From assembly GCA_964350315.1 (NCBI GenBank), contig CAYGJD010000011.1:1-61817 (forward strand): a stretch of 61,817 nt of DNA, in the 5' to 3' direction. Origin of the DNA: JAJZEO01 sp964350315. Its GTDB lineage: Bacteria; Chlamydiota; Chlamydiia; Chlamydiales; 2-12-FULL-49-11. How positions within the stretch are numbered: position 1 is the first letter of the stretch; the number at the start of each line of letters is the position of its first letter. Below the pieces are notes generated by a model that was not told the origin of the DNA, did not search any database, and saw only the letters and a list, made by a program, of their open reading frames with translations. Shown here in pieces: positions 16,089-24,679 of the stretch. Both the position numbers and the translations under genes were made by a program.

Positions 16089-18548
16089 ATGGCTGACCCT
16101 AAGAACGAATTTTCTGAACTTTCTGTCGATGAGTCTCTTAAGAAGTTGGGGACAACTCAGGACAAGGGCCTTTCTTGTGATGAGGCAAAAAAGCGCCTGA
16201 ACGAGAACGGCCTAAATGCTTTAGAGGAAACTAAGGCGTCTCCTTGGCTTAAATTTTTCTTGTTTTTCTGGGGCCCAATCCCTTGGATGATTGAGATAGC
16301 AGCCATTCTTTCAGCCATTCTACACAGATGGCCTGATTTTATTGTAATTTCAGCTCTTTTAGTGATTAATGCTTGCTTAGGTTTTTTTCAGGAGTATCGT
16401 GCTGACAATGCTATAGCAGAGCTGAAGAGTCAATTAGCCCTTAAGGCTCAAGTCCTCAGAGATGGCAAGTGGAGTAGTGTTGCTGCTAAAGAGCTTGTTC
16501 CTGGGGACATCATTCAAATGAAATTAGGAGACATAGTACCAGCTGATGTTAAGCTAATTGATGGTGAATATCTTTCAATAGATCAAGCGGCTTTAACTGG
16601 GGAGTCTCTTCCTGTGAACAAAAAGGTTGGAGGCACGGCATTTTCAGGTACGACTATCAAATTAGGGGAAATGATCGGCCTTGTAACTAATACTGGGATG
16701 AACACATTTTTTGGAAAGACGGCTAAGCTGGTTGATGAGGCCGAGGTGAAATCTCACCTACAAAGAGCAATTCTTTCTATTGGAAATTTCTTGATTATCA
16801 CAACTTTATCTATTGTGGCGATTATTCTGATCATCTCATTATTTCGCTTAGAAGTTGATAAGACGGACCATGAATCTATCGGTGAAATGATCATTTTCCT
16901 TCTTGTCTTAGTTGTTGCAGGCATTCCTGTTGCTCTTCCAGCGGTTTTATCTGTAACGATGGCTATTGGCGCCAATAAGATGGCAAAGTTAAAGGCTATC
17001 GTCTCTAAACTGATGGCAATTGAAGAACTTGCTGGCATGGACATTCTTTGTACTGATAAAACGGGCACTTTAACAAAGAATGAAATTCGCGTGGAAGAAG
17101 TCTATTGTTTCGGACAAAACAACGATCAAACTGTTTTGCTCACAGCCGCTTATGCTTGTAATCTCCATGGAAACGATGCTATTGATCTTGCTATTCTTGC
17201 AAAAATTGAAGATAAATCTCTTCTTGATAAACACAAACAATCAAAGTTTATCCCTTTTGATCCTACAAGCAAAAAAACTCAAGTGACCCTTGATGATGGA
17301 TCTGTTGTGATGAAGGGCGCTCCCCAAATGATTTGTGAGGCAACAAAAGTTCCCTATGATTGGGTTGAAGCTCAGGTGAAAATTTATGCAAAAAGAGGAA
17401 TGAGAACTCTTGCTGTTGCGAAAGGAAGTGAGGTTGTGGGTCTTTTGGCTCTTATTGATCCACCTCGTGAAGATACAAAAGAAACAATTGCTCATGCACG
17501 TGAAAACGGTATTCAGGTAAAAATGGTCACAGGTGATCATATTGATATTGCCAAAGAAATTGCACACACTCTTGAGATGGGAAATAACATTTTACCTGCA
17601 GATGAAGTTTTTAATAACGATAAACCTCCAACAATAAAAATGGTTGAAGAAGCGGATGGATTTGCACAGGTATTTCCTGAACATAAATTTGCAATCGTCA
17701 AAATACTACAAAAGGCAAAACACATTGTTGGAATGACCGGAGATGGGGTTAATGACGCCCCTGCTTTAAAACAAGCAGATATTGGGATCGCCGTATCAAA
17801 TGCTACAGATGCTGCTCGTGCTGCGGCTGATTTAGTTTTAACGCAGCCTGGATTGTCTGTCATTTCCAATGCAATCGAAGAGTCTAGGCGTGTATTTGGC
17901 CGCATGAAGAGTTATGCGATGTATCGTATCAGTGAAACTTTAAGACTTTTACTTTTTTTGCTCCTTTCTTTACTTGTATTTAGCGACCATCCTCTGACTG
18001 CTATTATGATTATTACCATTGCCCTTTTAAACGACATTCCGATCATGATGATCGCTTATGATCACATGTCAGAAGACCATACTCCTATGACTTGGAAAAT
18101 GTCAGAAATCTATGCGGTTTCTATTACTTTAGCTATTTTTGGAGTTATTTCAACTTTTGGTCTTTTTTGGATTGGAATGAGAATTTGGGAGATGCCACAC
18201 GAGGTGGCCCGTACTCTTGCTTTCTTTGCATTGCTTTGTGGGGGGAATTTAACAATTTACCTTACAAGAAATAGCGGGGGGTTATTTTCAAAACCTTTAC
18301 CCAATTGGAAATTCGCACTAGCTACATTATTTTCTCAAGTTGTTGGCTCTCTACTTTCTGCCTATGGTTTAAACACACCTGATTTTCTTGGCATTGGTTG
18401 GAAGTATGTGATTTATTCCTGGATTTATATTGCCATATGTTTTGCAATACTCGTATTCATTAAAAGAATTTTATATAAATGGATTAAGCATGAACATTTT
18501 TCTAGTAAGACATGGAAAGTACAATCCAAGTCACATCGACAGAAGTGA
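16089..18548 (+). CDS. P-type cation ATPase, plasma-membrane H+-ATPase (type IIIA) like
   Basis: 819 residues with all P-type motifs: N-terminal cation-ATPase domain (SLKKLGTTQDKGLS), two early helices (PWMIEIAAILSAIL), TGES dephosphorylation motif, phosphorylated Asp323 in DKTGTLTKNE, KGAPQMI of the nucleotide domain, MVTGDH, and hinge MTGDGVNDAPALK, then six C-terminal helices. The PWMIEIAA, FQEYRADNAI and ANKMAKLKAIVSKL segments are those of the fungal/plant/archaeal proton pump class, so H+ export at the cost of ATP is the likely reaction. TAGGAG lies upstream. It lies between blocks that are chlamydial core genes and may have been acquired laterally. Confidence 0.93.
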   Translation: MADPKNEFSELSVDESLKKLGTTQDKGLSCDEAKKRLNENGLNALEETKASPWLKFFLFFWGPIPWMIEIAAILSAILHRWPDFIVISALLVINACLGFFQEYRADNAIAELKSQLALKAQVLRDGKWSSVAAKELVPGDIIQMKLGDIVPADVKLIDGEYLSIDQAALTGESLPVNKKVGGTAFSGTTIKLGEMIGLVTNTGMNTFFGKTAKLVDEAEVKSHLQRAILSIGNFLIITTLSIVAIILIISLFRLEVDKTDHESIGEMIIFLLVLVVAGIPVALPAVLSVTMAIGANKMAKLKAIVSKLMAIEELAGMDILCTDKTGTLTKNEIRVEEVYCFGQNNDQTVLLTAAYACNLHGNDAIDLAILAKIEDKSLLDKHKQSKFIPFDPTSKKTQVTLDDGSVVMKGAPQMICEATKVPYDWVEAQVKIYAKRGMRTLAVAKGSEVVGLLALIDPPREDTKETIAHARENGIQVKMVTGDHIDIAKEIAHTLEMGNNILPADEVFNNDKPPTIKMVEEADGFAQVFPEHKFAIVKILQKAKHIVGMTGDGVNDAPALKQADIGIAVSNATDAARAAADLVLTQPGLSVISNAIEESRRVFGRMKSYAMYRISETLRLLLFLLLSLLVFSDHPLTAIMIITIALLNDIPIMMIAYDHMSEDHTPMTWKMSEIYAVSITLAIFGVISTFGLFWIGMRIWEMPHEVARTLAFFALLCGGNLTIYLTRNSGGLFSKPLPNWKFALATLFSQVVGSLLSAYGLNTPDFLGIGWKYVIYSWIYIAICFAILVFIKRILYKWIKHEHFSSKTWKVQSKSHRQK

Positions 18549-18891
18549 AGGACTTAGCGAAGAGGGTCGAAGAGACATTCTTTTGCTTCATGACTACTTC
18601 AACAAAGAGAAGATCTCTTTCGATGATTCTTTTTGCAGCCCTAAAACAAGAGCCGTCCAAACAGCTGAAATCCTGTGTCAAAATAGCAAGAAGACAAATG
18701 ACCTTTCTCCCTCTTCTTCTGCTAAAAAGGCATACGACATCATCCCAAAAGAGGGCAATATTCTTGTTGTTACTCACCTTCCTATATTAGAAGATCTTTC
18801 TGAAATGTTGGGTGAAAGGGTTTCATTTGAAATGGGGACGTTAGCGCAATTTACAGAAGAAGGGCTAAAGAGGGTCATTCATTTCAAGTGA
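18490..18891 (+). CDS. SixA-like histidine phosphatase (phosphoglycerate mutase superfamily)
   Basis: 133 residues starting MNIFLVRHGKYN, where the RHG motif gives the catalytic histidine (His8). SPKTRAVQTAEIL is the second signature and VTHLPILEDLSEML carries the second histidine. The size and layout match SixA, which removes phosphate from phosphohistidine, though the substrate here is unknown. I chose the ATG at 18490, not the upstream ATG at 18430, because the fold starts there. Even so the gene overlaps the end of the P-type ATPase gene by 59 bases, so the two are in one transcript. Confidence 0.82.
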   Translation: MNIFLVRHGKYNPSHIDRSEGLSEEGRRDILLLHDYFNKEKISFDDSFCSPKTRAVQTAEILCQNSKKTNDLSPSSSAKKAYDIIPKEGNILVVTHLPILEDLSEMLGERVSFEMGTLAQFTEEGLKRVIHFK

Positions 18892-18927
18892 TGAGAGCTA
18901 AACACTCTATTTAGAGCAGCTCTCATC
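18890..18927. terminator. Ten-base-pair hairpin between convergent genes
   Basis: GATGAGAGCT (18890-18899) and AGCTCTCATC (18918-18927) form a perfect stem with an 18-base loop. It spans the stops of the SixA-like gene and the convergent DoxX gene. There is no T-run, so it may be a bidirectional transcript-end structure and not a classical terminator. Confidence 0.4.
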
Positions 18928-19311
18928 AGATCCACAGCTTAAAGAAAGTGGACCAGAACCAAAGTAGGTAATCATTAAGGCACCACCCATTAAAGCAAGG
19001 TTTTTCCAGAAGCAATAACCTTGCATCATTTGGGCAAATGTTGTCTCTGATGTCCAAAATGGATGCATATAAAACGTTGTAGGTAAGAGGAAAATTACTA
19101 TCAACAAAGCCCCAATCTTTGCTCTAAAACCAAGAAGAATGCTTAATCCACCAAGTAGAGCAAGAACACCCCAAACTGGCACCATTACTCCCGACATCGG
19201 AACACCCATGCTATCTGCATGATCAATCAATTGTCCTGAAAAATGTTCAAGAGGCTTAACAATAAAGATCATAGAAAATAATATTCTACCAATTAAAAAA
19301 ACAACTTTCAT
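18907..19311 (-). CDS. DoxX-family inner membrane protein
   Basis: 134 residues with four hydrophobic helices, typical of DoxX: LIGRILFSMIFIVKPLEHF at the start, a GGLSILLGFRAKIGALLIVIFL core, a YMHPFW motif and a last helix after CFWKNLALMGGALMI. Members are small membrane proteins linked in some bacteria to redox or thiol stress; the exact role here is unknown. The tail has three cysteines (SCGSDESCSK), possibly metal binding. A longer paralogue sits at 51092-51604. Confidence 0.85.
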   Translation of the reverse strand: MKVVFLIGRILFSMIFIVKPLEHFSGQLIDHADSMGVPMSGVMVPVWGVLALLGGLSILLGFRAKIGALLIVIFLLPTTFYMHPFWTSETTFAQMMQGYCFWKNLALMGGALMITYFGSGPLSLSCGSDESCSK

Positions 19312-19382
19312 GACCTATCCCTTTTGATTTTTCTTCTTATCCTAGTTGTAGAAAAACTCTCTCTTTTTTAACAAGCCCTGAA

Positions 19383-21992
19383 TCATCGCTTCAATAGGTT
19401 TTCATGCTCTAAAATTTCATAGCCAATCGTTTCTCCCTCTAACACAAGCTTTAAGTGACAAGCTCCGGGGATATTCCCTTCTAGCATTTCCTTTGAAAGT
19501 AGCGTAACTACTGATTGCTGAATCAATCTCTTCAATGGTCTTGCTCCAAAAAGCGGGTCATAACCTTCTTTGGATAAATGTTCTAATACTGCATTGTCCC
19601 AAGAAAGCTGTATGCTCCTTCCTGTAAGCCTCTTAGCTAAAAGGGTTAATTGAATTTCAACGATTGTAGCCATATCTTCTTGCTGAAGAGGCAAAAAGGG
19701 AAGTATTTCATCAAGCCTATTCAAAAACTCAGGTCTAAAGTGACTTTTTAGAATTGGATCGACAGTGTTTAAAATCATCTCTTTAGAGAGCCCTTCGATT
19801 TTTTTATGCATAAGATTCTGTAACTCAGCTGAACCAAGGTTTGATGTCATGATAAATATTGCATTCTTACAGTTAATCTTACGTCCTTTACTATCTGTTA
19901 ATCTGCCCTCATCAAAAATTTGAAGGAGGATGTTAAAAACTCCATGATCTGCCTTTTCAATTTCATCTAAAAGTACTACAGCGTAAGGGCGTCGTCGAAT
20001 CGCTTCTGTAAGTTGCCCTCCCTCTTCATACCCAATGTATCCTGGAGGAGATCCGATCAATTTTGAAACTGTGTGTTTTTCCATATATTCTGACATATCA
20101 AGTCGTATCATGGCATCTTCTTGATCAAACAGTTGCTCTGCAAGCGCTTTTGCTAATTCTGTTTTTCCAACTCCTGTAGGGCCTAAAAAGAGAAAAACGC
20201 CGATTGGCCTTGATGGATCATTTAATCCTGCTCTAGAGGCGCGTATGGCATCAGCTACTGCTTTGATTGCAAATGGCTGTCCAACGACTCGCTTTTGAAT
20301 CTCTTTTTCCAAGCCTAATAATTTTTCTGCTTCAGAACCTAGAATTTTTTGTACTGGAACTCCTGTCCACTTTGAAACAATTTGTGCAATTAAGTTTTCG
20401 TCTACTTCTTCTTGTAAAAGCCTTTCTTCTTTTGCACTCAAAACTTTCTGAGCCTCTTTTATCTCCTCTTCTAAGGCAGGAATTTTACTGTACCTAAGTT
20501 CTGCAACTTTGTTAAAATCAGAAACCCTTTCGGCCTCCTCTTCTTGAAATCGCATTTTTTCAAGGAGATCTTTTTTTTGTCCTAGTGATTGAAGAATTTT
20601 TTTCTCCCCTTCCCATCTAGCATTAAGCTTGCTTAATTCTTCTTTGAGAGTTGAGATTTCTTTATTCTTCTTATCCATTTCTTCTTTTGCACTAGGAGTC
20701 TTTTCCCTTTTCAATCCTTCCAACTCCACGATCAACGAGGCAAGAGCTCTTTCTTTTATATCAACTGGCAGCGGCCTACTTCCTAATTGCATTCGGATTA
20801 AACTTGCTGCTTCATCAATTAAATCAATGGCTTTATCTGGAAGATTTCGATCAGTGATGTATCGAGAAGATAAGGAGACTGCAGCAGAAATAGCCTCTTC
20901 TGTAATTCGAACGCCATGATAGATCTCATATTTTTCTCGAAGACCTCTTAAAATCGCTACTGTATCTTCTTCTGTTGGCTCTTGTACAAAAATCGGCTGG
21001 AAACGTCTTTCTAGCGCGGCATCTTTTTCAATATATTTCTTAAACTCATTGAGTGTTGTTGCACCTATGCAATGAAGAACTCCGCGAGCTAGTGCTGGTT
21101 TTAATAAATTAGCAGCATCCATCGCGCCTTCACTTGCTCCTGCACCTACAAGAGTGTGAATTTCATCAATAAAGAGAATAATTTCCCCCTCACTGTTTTC
21201 AACTTCTTGTAAAACTCCTTTTAATCGCTCTTCAAACTCCCCTCTGTATTTTGCTCCTGCAATCAAGCTTCCCATATCAAGAACCATGACTTGTTTTTTC
21301 TTTAATGCTTCAGGAACGTCTTCTTGAATGATGCGCTGTGCAAGCCCTTCAATAATCGCTGTCTTTCCGACTCCCGGCTCCCCCAACAACATCGGGTTAT
21401 TTTTTGTCCGGCGGAGAAGAACTTGAATCACACGTCTAATTTCATCATCTCGACCAATTACTGGATCAAGCTTTCCTTCTTTAGCCAATTTAGTGTAATT
21501 CTTACAAAATTTATCTAAAACTTTAACCTGATTTTCTGCTGTTGGTGAATCCATCTGGCGTCCTCCGCGTATCGATTTTATTGTGTCTTCTAAAGCAATT
21601 TGAGAAATTTTGTTTTTTTCTCTCCAAGCTTTGAATGGCTGCGAATTAGATTTTAAAAAAGAAATTAACACGTGGTCTGCACTTATGAATGTATCATTCC
21701 ATTTTTTACAAATTGTCTCAGCATCTATTAAAATTTGATTTAGTGAAGATGAAATCTTTGCCTCGCCTTCCTGCGCAAAAGTTGGAAGATGAGAAAGGGC
21801 TGCCTCTACCTCAACACACAGCGAATCTGTCTTGAGTTGCATTTCTTGTAAAATTGTTTGAAAATACCCCTTTTCATCTTCTAACATCGCAGACAGAAGG
21901 TGATTTTCGCAAACTTCAACATGATTTCTTCTTTTTGCTTCGCTGACTGAGCGTTGCAGAGCACTTAACACACTTTCTGAAAAATTTTGCAT
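19383..21992 (-). CDS. clpB: ATP-dependent disaggregase ClpB
   Basis: About 869 residues from the ATG at 21992; an in-frame TTG 18 bases upstream is rejected because GGAGG lies between the two. Domains in order: N-terminal Clp repeats (about 1-145), AAA1 with Walker A GEPGVGKT and Walker B LFIDEIHTLVGAG, the coiled-coil middle domain (about 400-520) that separates ClpB from ClpA, AAA2 with GPTGVGKTELAK and LLDEIEKAD, and the C-terminal D2-small domain. With DnaK/DnaJ it recovers aggregated proteins. Confidence 0.97.
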   Translation of the reverse strand: MQNFSESVLSALQRSVSEAKRRNHVEVCENHLLSAMLEDEKGYFQTILQEMQLKTDSLCVEVEAALSHLPTFAQEGEAKISSSLNQILIDAETICKKWNDTFISADHVLISFLKSNSQPFKAWREKNKISQIALEDTIKSIRGGRQMDSPTAENQVKVLDKFCKNYTKLAKEGKLDPVIGRDDEIRRVIQVLLRRTKNNPMLLGEPGVGKTAIIEGLAQRIIQEDVPEALKKKQVMVLDMGSLIAGAKYRGEFEERLKGVLQEVENSEGEIILFIDEIHTLVGAGASEGAMDAANLLKPALARGVLHCIGATTLNEFKKYIEKDAALERRFQPIFVQEPTEEDTVAILRGLREKYEIYHGVRITEEAISAAVSLSSRYITDRNLPDKAIDLIDEAASLIRMQLGSRPLPVDIKERALASLIVELEGLKREKTPSAKEEMDKKNKEISTLKEELSKLNARWEGEKKILQSLGQKKDLLEKMRFQEEEAERVSDFNKVAELRYSKIPALEEEIKEAQKVLSAKEERLLQEEVDENLIAQIVSKWTGVPVQKILGSEAEKLLGLEKEIQKRVVGQPFAIKAVADAIRASRAGLNDPSRPIGVFLFLGPTGVGKTELAKALAEQLFDQEDAMIRLDMSEYMEKHTVSKLIGSPPGYIGYEEGGQLTEAIRRRPYAVVLLDEIEKADHGVFNILLQIFDEGRLTDSKGRKINCKNAIFIMTSNLGSAELQNLMHKKIEGLSKEMILNTVDPILKSHFRPEFLNRLDEILPFLPLQQEDMATIVEIQLTLLAKRLTGRSIQLSWDNAVLEHLSKEGYDPLFGARPLKRLIQQSVVTLLSKEMLEGNIPGACHLKLVLEGETIGYEILEHENLLKR

Positions 21993-22129
21993 ATTTCCTC
22001 CATCTTTCAAAGATAAGTATATCTAAAGCTTGATTTCTCGAATACTCTTTGAAGAAATTTTACACTCTCAAAAAATGTCTCATTTGAATATTAATCACTA
22101 ATGTGTTACTCTCGTCTCTGGAGATTTTT

Positions 22130-23146
22130 ATGAAAAACACACCTTTAAATTTTTGTAATATTACTGTACAGCCCGGCGAAAGAATTACTGTCGCCCTGCC
22201 AACTCCTGAATTATATACCTGCGCTCCTATTTACATGCCGATTCATATCATTCACGGGAAAAAAGCAGGCCCCACCCTTCTTGTCTGTGGAGCAATTCAT
22301 GGCGATGAAATCAATGGTGTTGCCATTATCCAACGCCTTCTAAAACACTCAAATTTAGATCTTATTCGAGGTACTTTAATTGTCATCCCTACTTTAAACG
22401 TCTATGGGATGATGACAATGTCTCGTAATTTGCCTGACCGTAGAGATTTGGACGGAAGTTTTCCAGGCTCTAAAACAGGCTCTTTCGCATCAAGACTTGC
22501 ATTCCTACTTACTGAAGAAGTTTTTAATAAAGTAACCCACTGTATCGATTTACATACAGGTGAGCCGAACATTTCGAAATTTTCTCAAACCAAGACCTCT
22601 CCAAACTCTATTGAAGCAATGAAACTCGCTCACTCATTTCGCGCTCCTATACTACAGCATACTGATTCTCACGAAGGACTTCTCTGGCTAATGCATAGAG
22701 AAGAAAAAAGCGTCCCAACAATCATTTATTGTACAGGTGAGGCTCTTAGACTTGACCAGCAAGGAATTAAAATCGGAGTTGAAGGTATTCTTCATGTCAT
22801 GAAAGACCTTGAAATGATTTCAACAAAAGAAGACCCTGCGCCGATTCAATCTCATTTAGAACTAGAGGCCCAAACTTGGGCTCGCGCTCCATCATCAGGC
22901 CTTTGTGAAATATTTCATAAAATCGGCGACTTTGTTCAAGAAGGAGAATTGCTCGCAAAGATTTTTGATCCTTTCGGTACAGATCAGAAAGAAGACCTTC
23001 TTTCTCCATGCAAAGGGATTGTAACTGCGACAAACAATCTTCCTATTGTAAATGAGGGAGAACCGATTGCTCAGGTAGCAGTCATTAAAGATTCCTCCTT
23101 ACAAAACATGACCGCTTGGAAACAAGAAGTTCAAGAGGTTTTATAA
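22130..23146 (+). CDS. Succinylglutamate desuccinylase/aspartoacylase family zinc hydrolase
   Basis: 338 residues from the ATG at 22130, chosen over an upstream GTG because GGAGA sits just before it. The M14-like zinc fold is shown by GAIHGDEINGV (His57, Glu60), RDLDGSFPG, and DLHTGEPN with the third ligand. Members remove an acyl group from an amino acid or cleave a related amide. The last third (EICEIFHKIGDFVQEGE-like region, G.VTATNNLP) resembles a biotinyl-like barrel seen in many family members. The gene stops directly before an MFS transporter, so the two may act on and move the same metabolite. Confidence 0.85.
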   Translation: MKNTPLNFCNITVQPGERITVALPTPELYTCAPIYMPIHIIHGKKAGPTLLVCGAIHGDEINGVAIIQRLLKHSNLDLIRGTLIVIPTLNVYGMMTMSRNLPDRRDLDGSFPGSKTGSFASRLAFLLTEEVFNKVTHCIDLHTGEPNISKFSQTKTSPNSIEAMKLAHSFRAPILQHTDSHEGLLWLMHREEKSVPTIIYCTGEALRLDQQGIKIGVEGILHVMKDLEMISTKEDPAPIQSHLELEAQTWARAPSSGLCEIFHKIGDFVQEGELLAKIFDPFGTDQKEDLLSPCKGIVTATNNLPIVNEGEPIAQVAVIKDSSLQNMTAWKQEVQEVL

Positions 23147-24500
23147 TTGTCTGACAAAAATCGATTCACTGCATATGGCTTTTTAGTCTGGTTTTTGGCT
23201 ATAGGCTTTTTTTTCTACGAATATTTCCTAAGAGTCTTGCCCGCAACCGTTGCAAAAAATATGATCGACAGTCTGTCTCTGAATGTTGATCAATTTGCAC
23301 TTATTGGCTCTGCTTACTTTTTCACATATTCATTCATGCAAATTCCAGCAGGACTTCTTTTTGACAGATTTTCCTCTAGGACTTTACTTGCAACAGCATG
23401 TGCTCTTTGTTCTTTTGCCACAGTTTGGCTATCTTTATCACACTCTTTTCTTCCCGCATTTATGAGCCGGTTATTGATTGGTGCTGGCTCTGCATTTGGT
23501 TATGTTGCCTTAATGTCTGTAACTTTAAATTGGTTTCCTAAAAAATATTTTGCCTCTCTTTTTGGAGGAGCTCAATTTTTTGGGGCACTAGGTCCTATTG
23601 CAGCAGGCGCTCCTGTAATACTATTTGTAAATGCAACTAATGGGAATTGGCGTGGCGTTTTCATGTGGATAGCACTTGCTGGAGCCATACTCACACTCCT
23701 CATTGCTATATTTGCAAAAGACAAACCGAGAAACAGCAATGCAATTGTCTTTATCGATAAAAAAGAACCTTTTTCTAAAAATTTGAAACCCCTTATTTTA
23801 AAAGCACAAGTCTGGTTTCTTATTATATATGCATCTAATGTGTATGTTTCCCTACCATTACTTGGAGCTTTCTGGGGCCCCTTATTTCTAGAATCACGAG
23901 GCTATACCAGTTCTATCTCCGCCCTTATGATTTCTATGATTTGGTTAGGAAAGGCTATAGGAAGCCCAATTTTTGGAAGAATATCTGACCTTGTTAGCCG
24001 TCGAAAACCTGTACTCGTTTTTTGTGCAGCATTAGGAGTCTCCTCTTCCCTTGTGATCTTATTAATTCCACATATAAATATCATTGTTCTTGGCTCCCTT
24101 TTTCTAGGAATTGGCCTTTCAGGATCAGCTCAAGGGCTATCCTTTGTTGTCTTGATGGAACACGCTCCAAGAGCAGTAAGGGGAACTATACTCGGATTTG
24201 GAAATAGTTTTTTAATGGGATTTTCAGCAATACTCCCCCTCTTTACTACAACACTCATTCAATTTTTTGCAGAAAATGGAGTGCTCACTACAGCCGCATT
24301 TACAAAAGGCTTAATGATTGTCCCAATTACATTTGGCGTATCTCTTGCTGCATCTTTATTTGGAATCAGAGAAACCTACTGCAGAGATCAAAATCAAATC
24401 CATCAACTAAGAAAATAGTTTCTATCTCTTCTATCTAAATTATTTTTCTGCTAAAATAGAGATTTCCTAAAAAACTTTAGAAATTAAATGGTTTTAGAAG
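23081..24500 (+). repeat. Tandem duplication, unit 1
   Basis: Unit 1 runs from the last 20 or so codons of the hydrolase gene through MFS copy 1 and the following intergenic stretch to just past the start codon at 24488. Unit 2 is 24618-26034. Both ends match: KDxSxQNM...QEV plus the TTG start on the left, and TTTTCTGCTA.AAT ... ACTTTAG.AATTA.ATG on the right. Confidence 0.75.
23147..24418 (+). CDS. MFS transporter, copy 1
   Basis: 423 residues, 12 predicted helices in two halves. The family loop between helices 2 and 3 reads GLLFDRFSSR and there is a matching GRISDLVSRRKP loop in the second half. The start is a TTG immediately after the stop of the hydrolase gene, with AAGAGG upstream; copy 2 has the same unusual TTG and context. 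Substrate is unknown. The operon link suggests the product or substrate of the zinc hydrolase. Confidence 0.92.
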   Translation: MSDKNRFTAYGFLVWFLAIGFFFYEYFLRVLPATVAKNMIDSLSLNVDQFALIGSAYFFTYSFMQIPAGLLFDRFSSRTLLATACALCSFATVWLSLSHSFLPAFMSRLLIGAGSAFGYVALMSVTLNWFPKKYFASLFGGAQFFGALGPIAAGAPVILFVNATNGNWRGVFMWIALAGAILTLLIAIFAKDKPRNSNAIVFIDKKEPFSKNLKPLILKAQVWFLIIYASNVYVSLPLLGAFWGPLFLESRGYTSSISALMISMIWLGKAIGSPIFGRISDLVSRRKPVLVFCAALGVSSSLVILLIPHINIIVLGSLFLGIGLSGSAQGLSFVVLMEHAPRAVRGTILGFGNSFLMGFSAILPLFTTTLIQFFAENGVLTTAAFTKGLMIVPITFGVSLAASLFGIRETYCRDQNQIHQLRK

Positions 24501-24679
24501 CTCCTTTTTTTAAAAAGTCTTATTTAATAACAAAAGAACAAGATTCAGCTCCGATAGCATTATCATATAAACATTTTAATTTCGTAAATCTGAGAGAACT
24601 TTATACGAAGAACACATTTGTTAAAGATCACTCCCGCCAAAACATGCCCGGTTCAAATCAGGGTCAAGAGGTTATCTAA
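24488..24679 (+). pseudogene. Short chimeric remnant between the two MFS genes
   Basis: A 63-codon frame. Its last 19 residues (FVKDHSRQNM...GQEVI) match the C-terminus of the upstream zinc hydrolase (VIKDSSLQNM...VQEVL), and it likewise ends directly before a TTG-initiated MFS gene. The first 40 residues match nothing I know. I read it as the 3' tail of a duplicated hydrolase gene fused to new upstream sequence. It could be translated, since CTTTAG and an ATG sit in the duplicated leader, and may serve only to couple translation of MFS copy 2. Confidence 0.55.
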
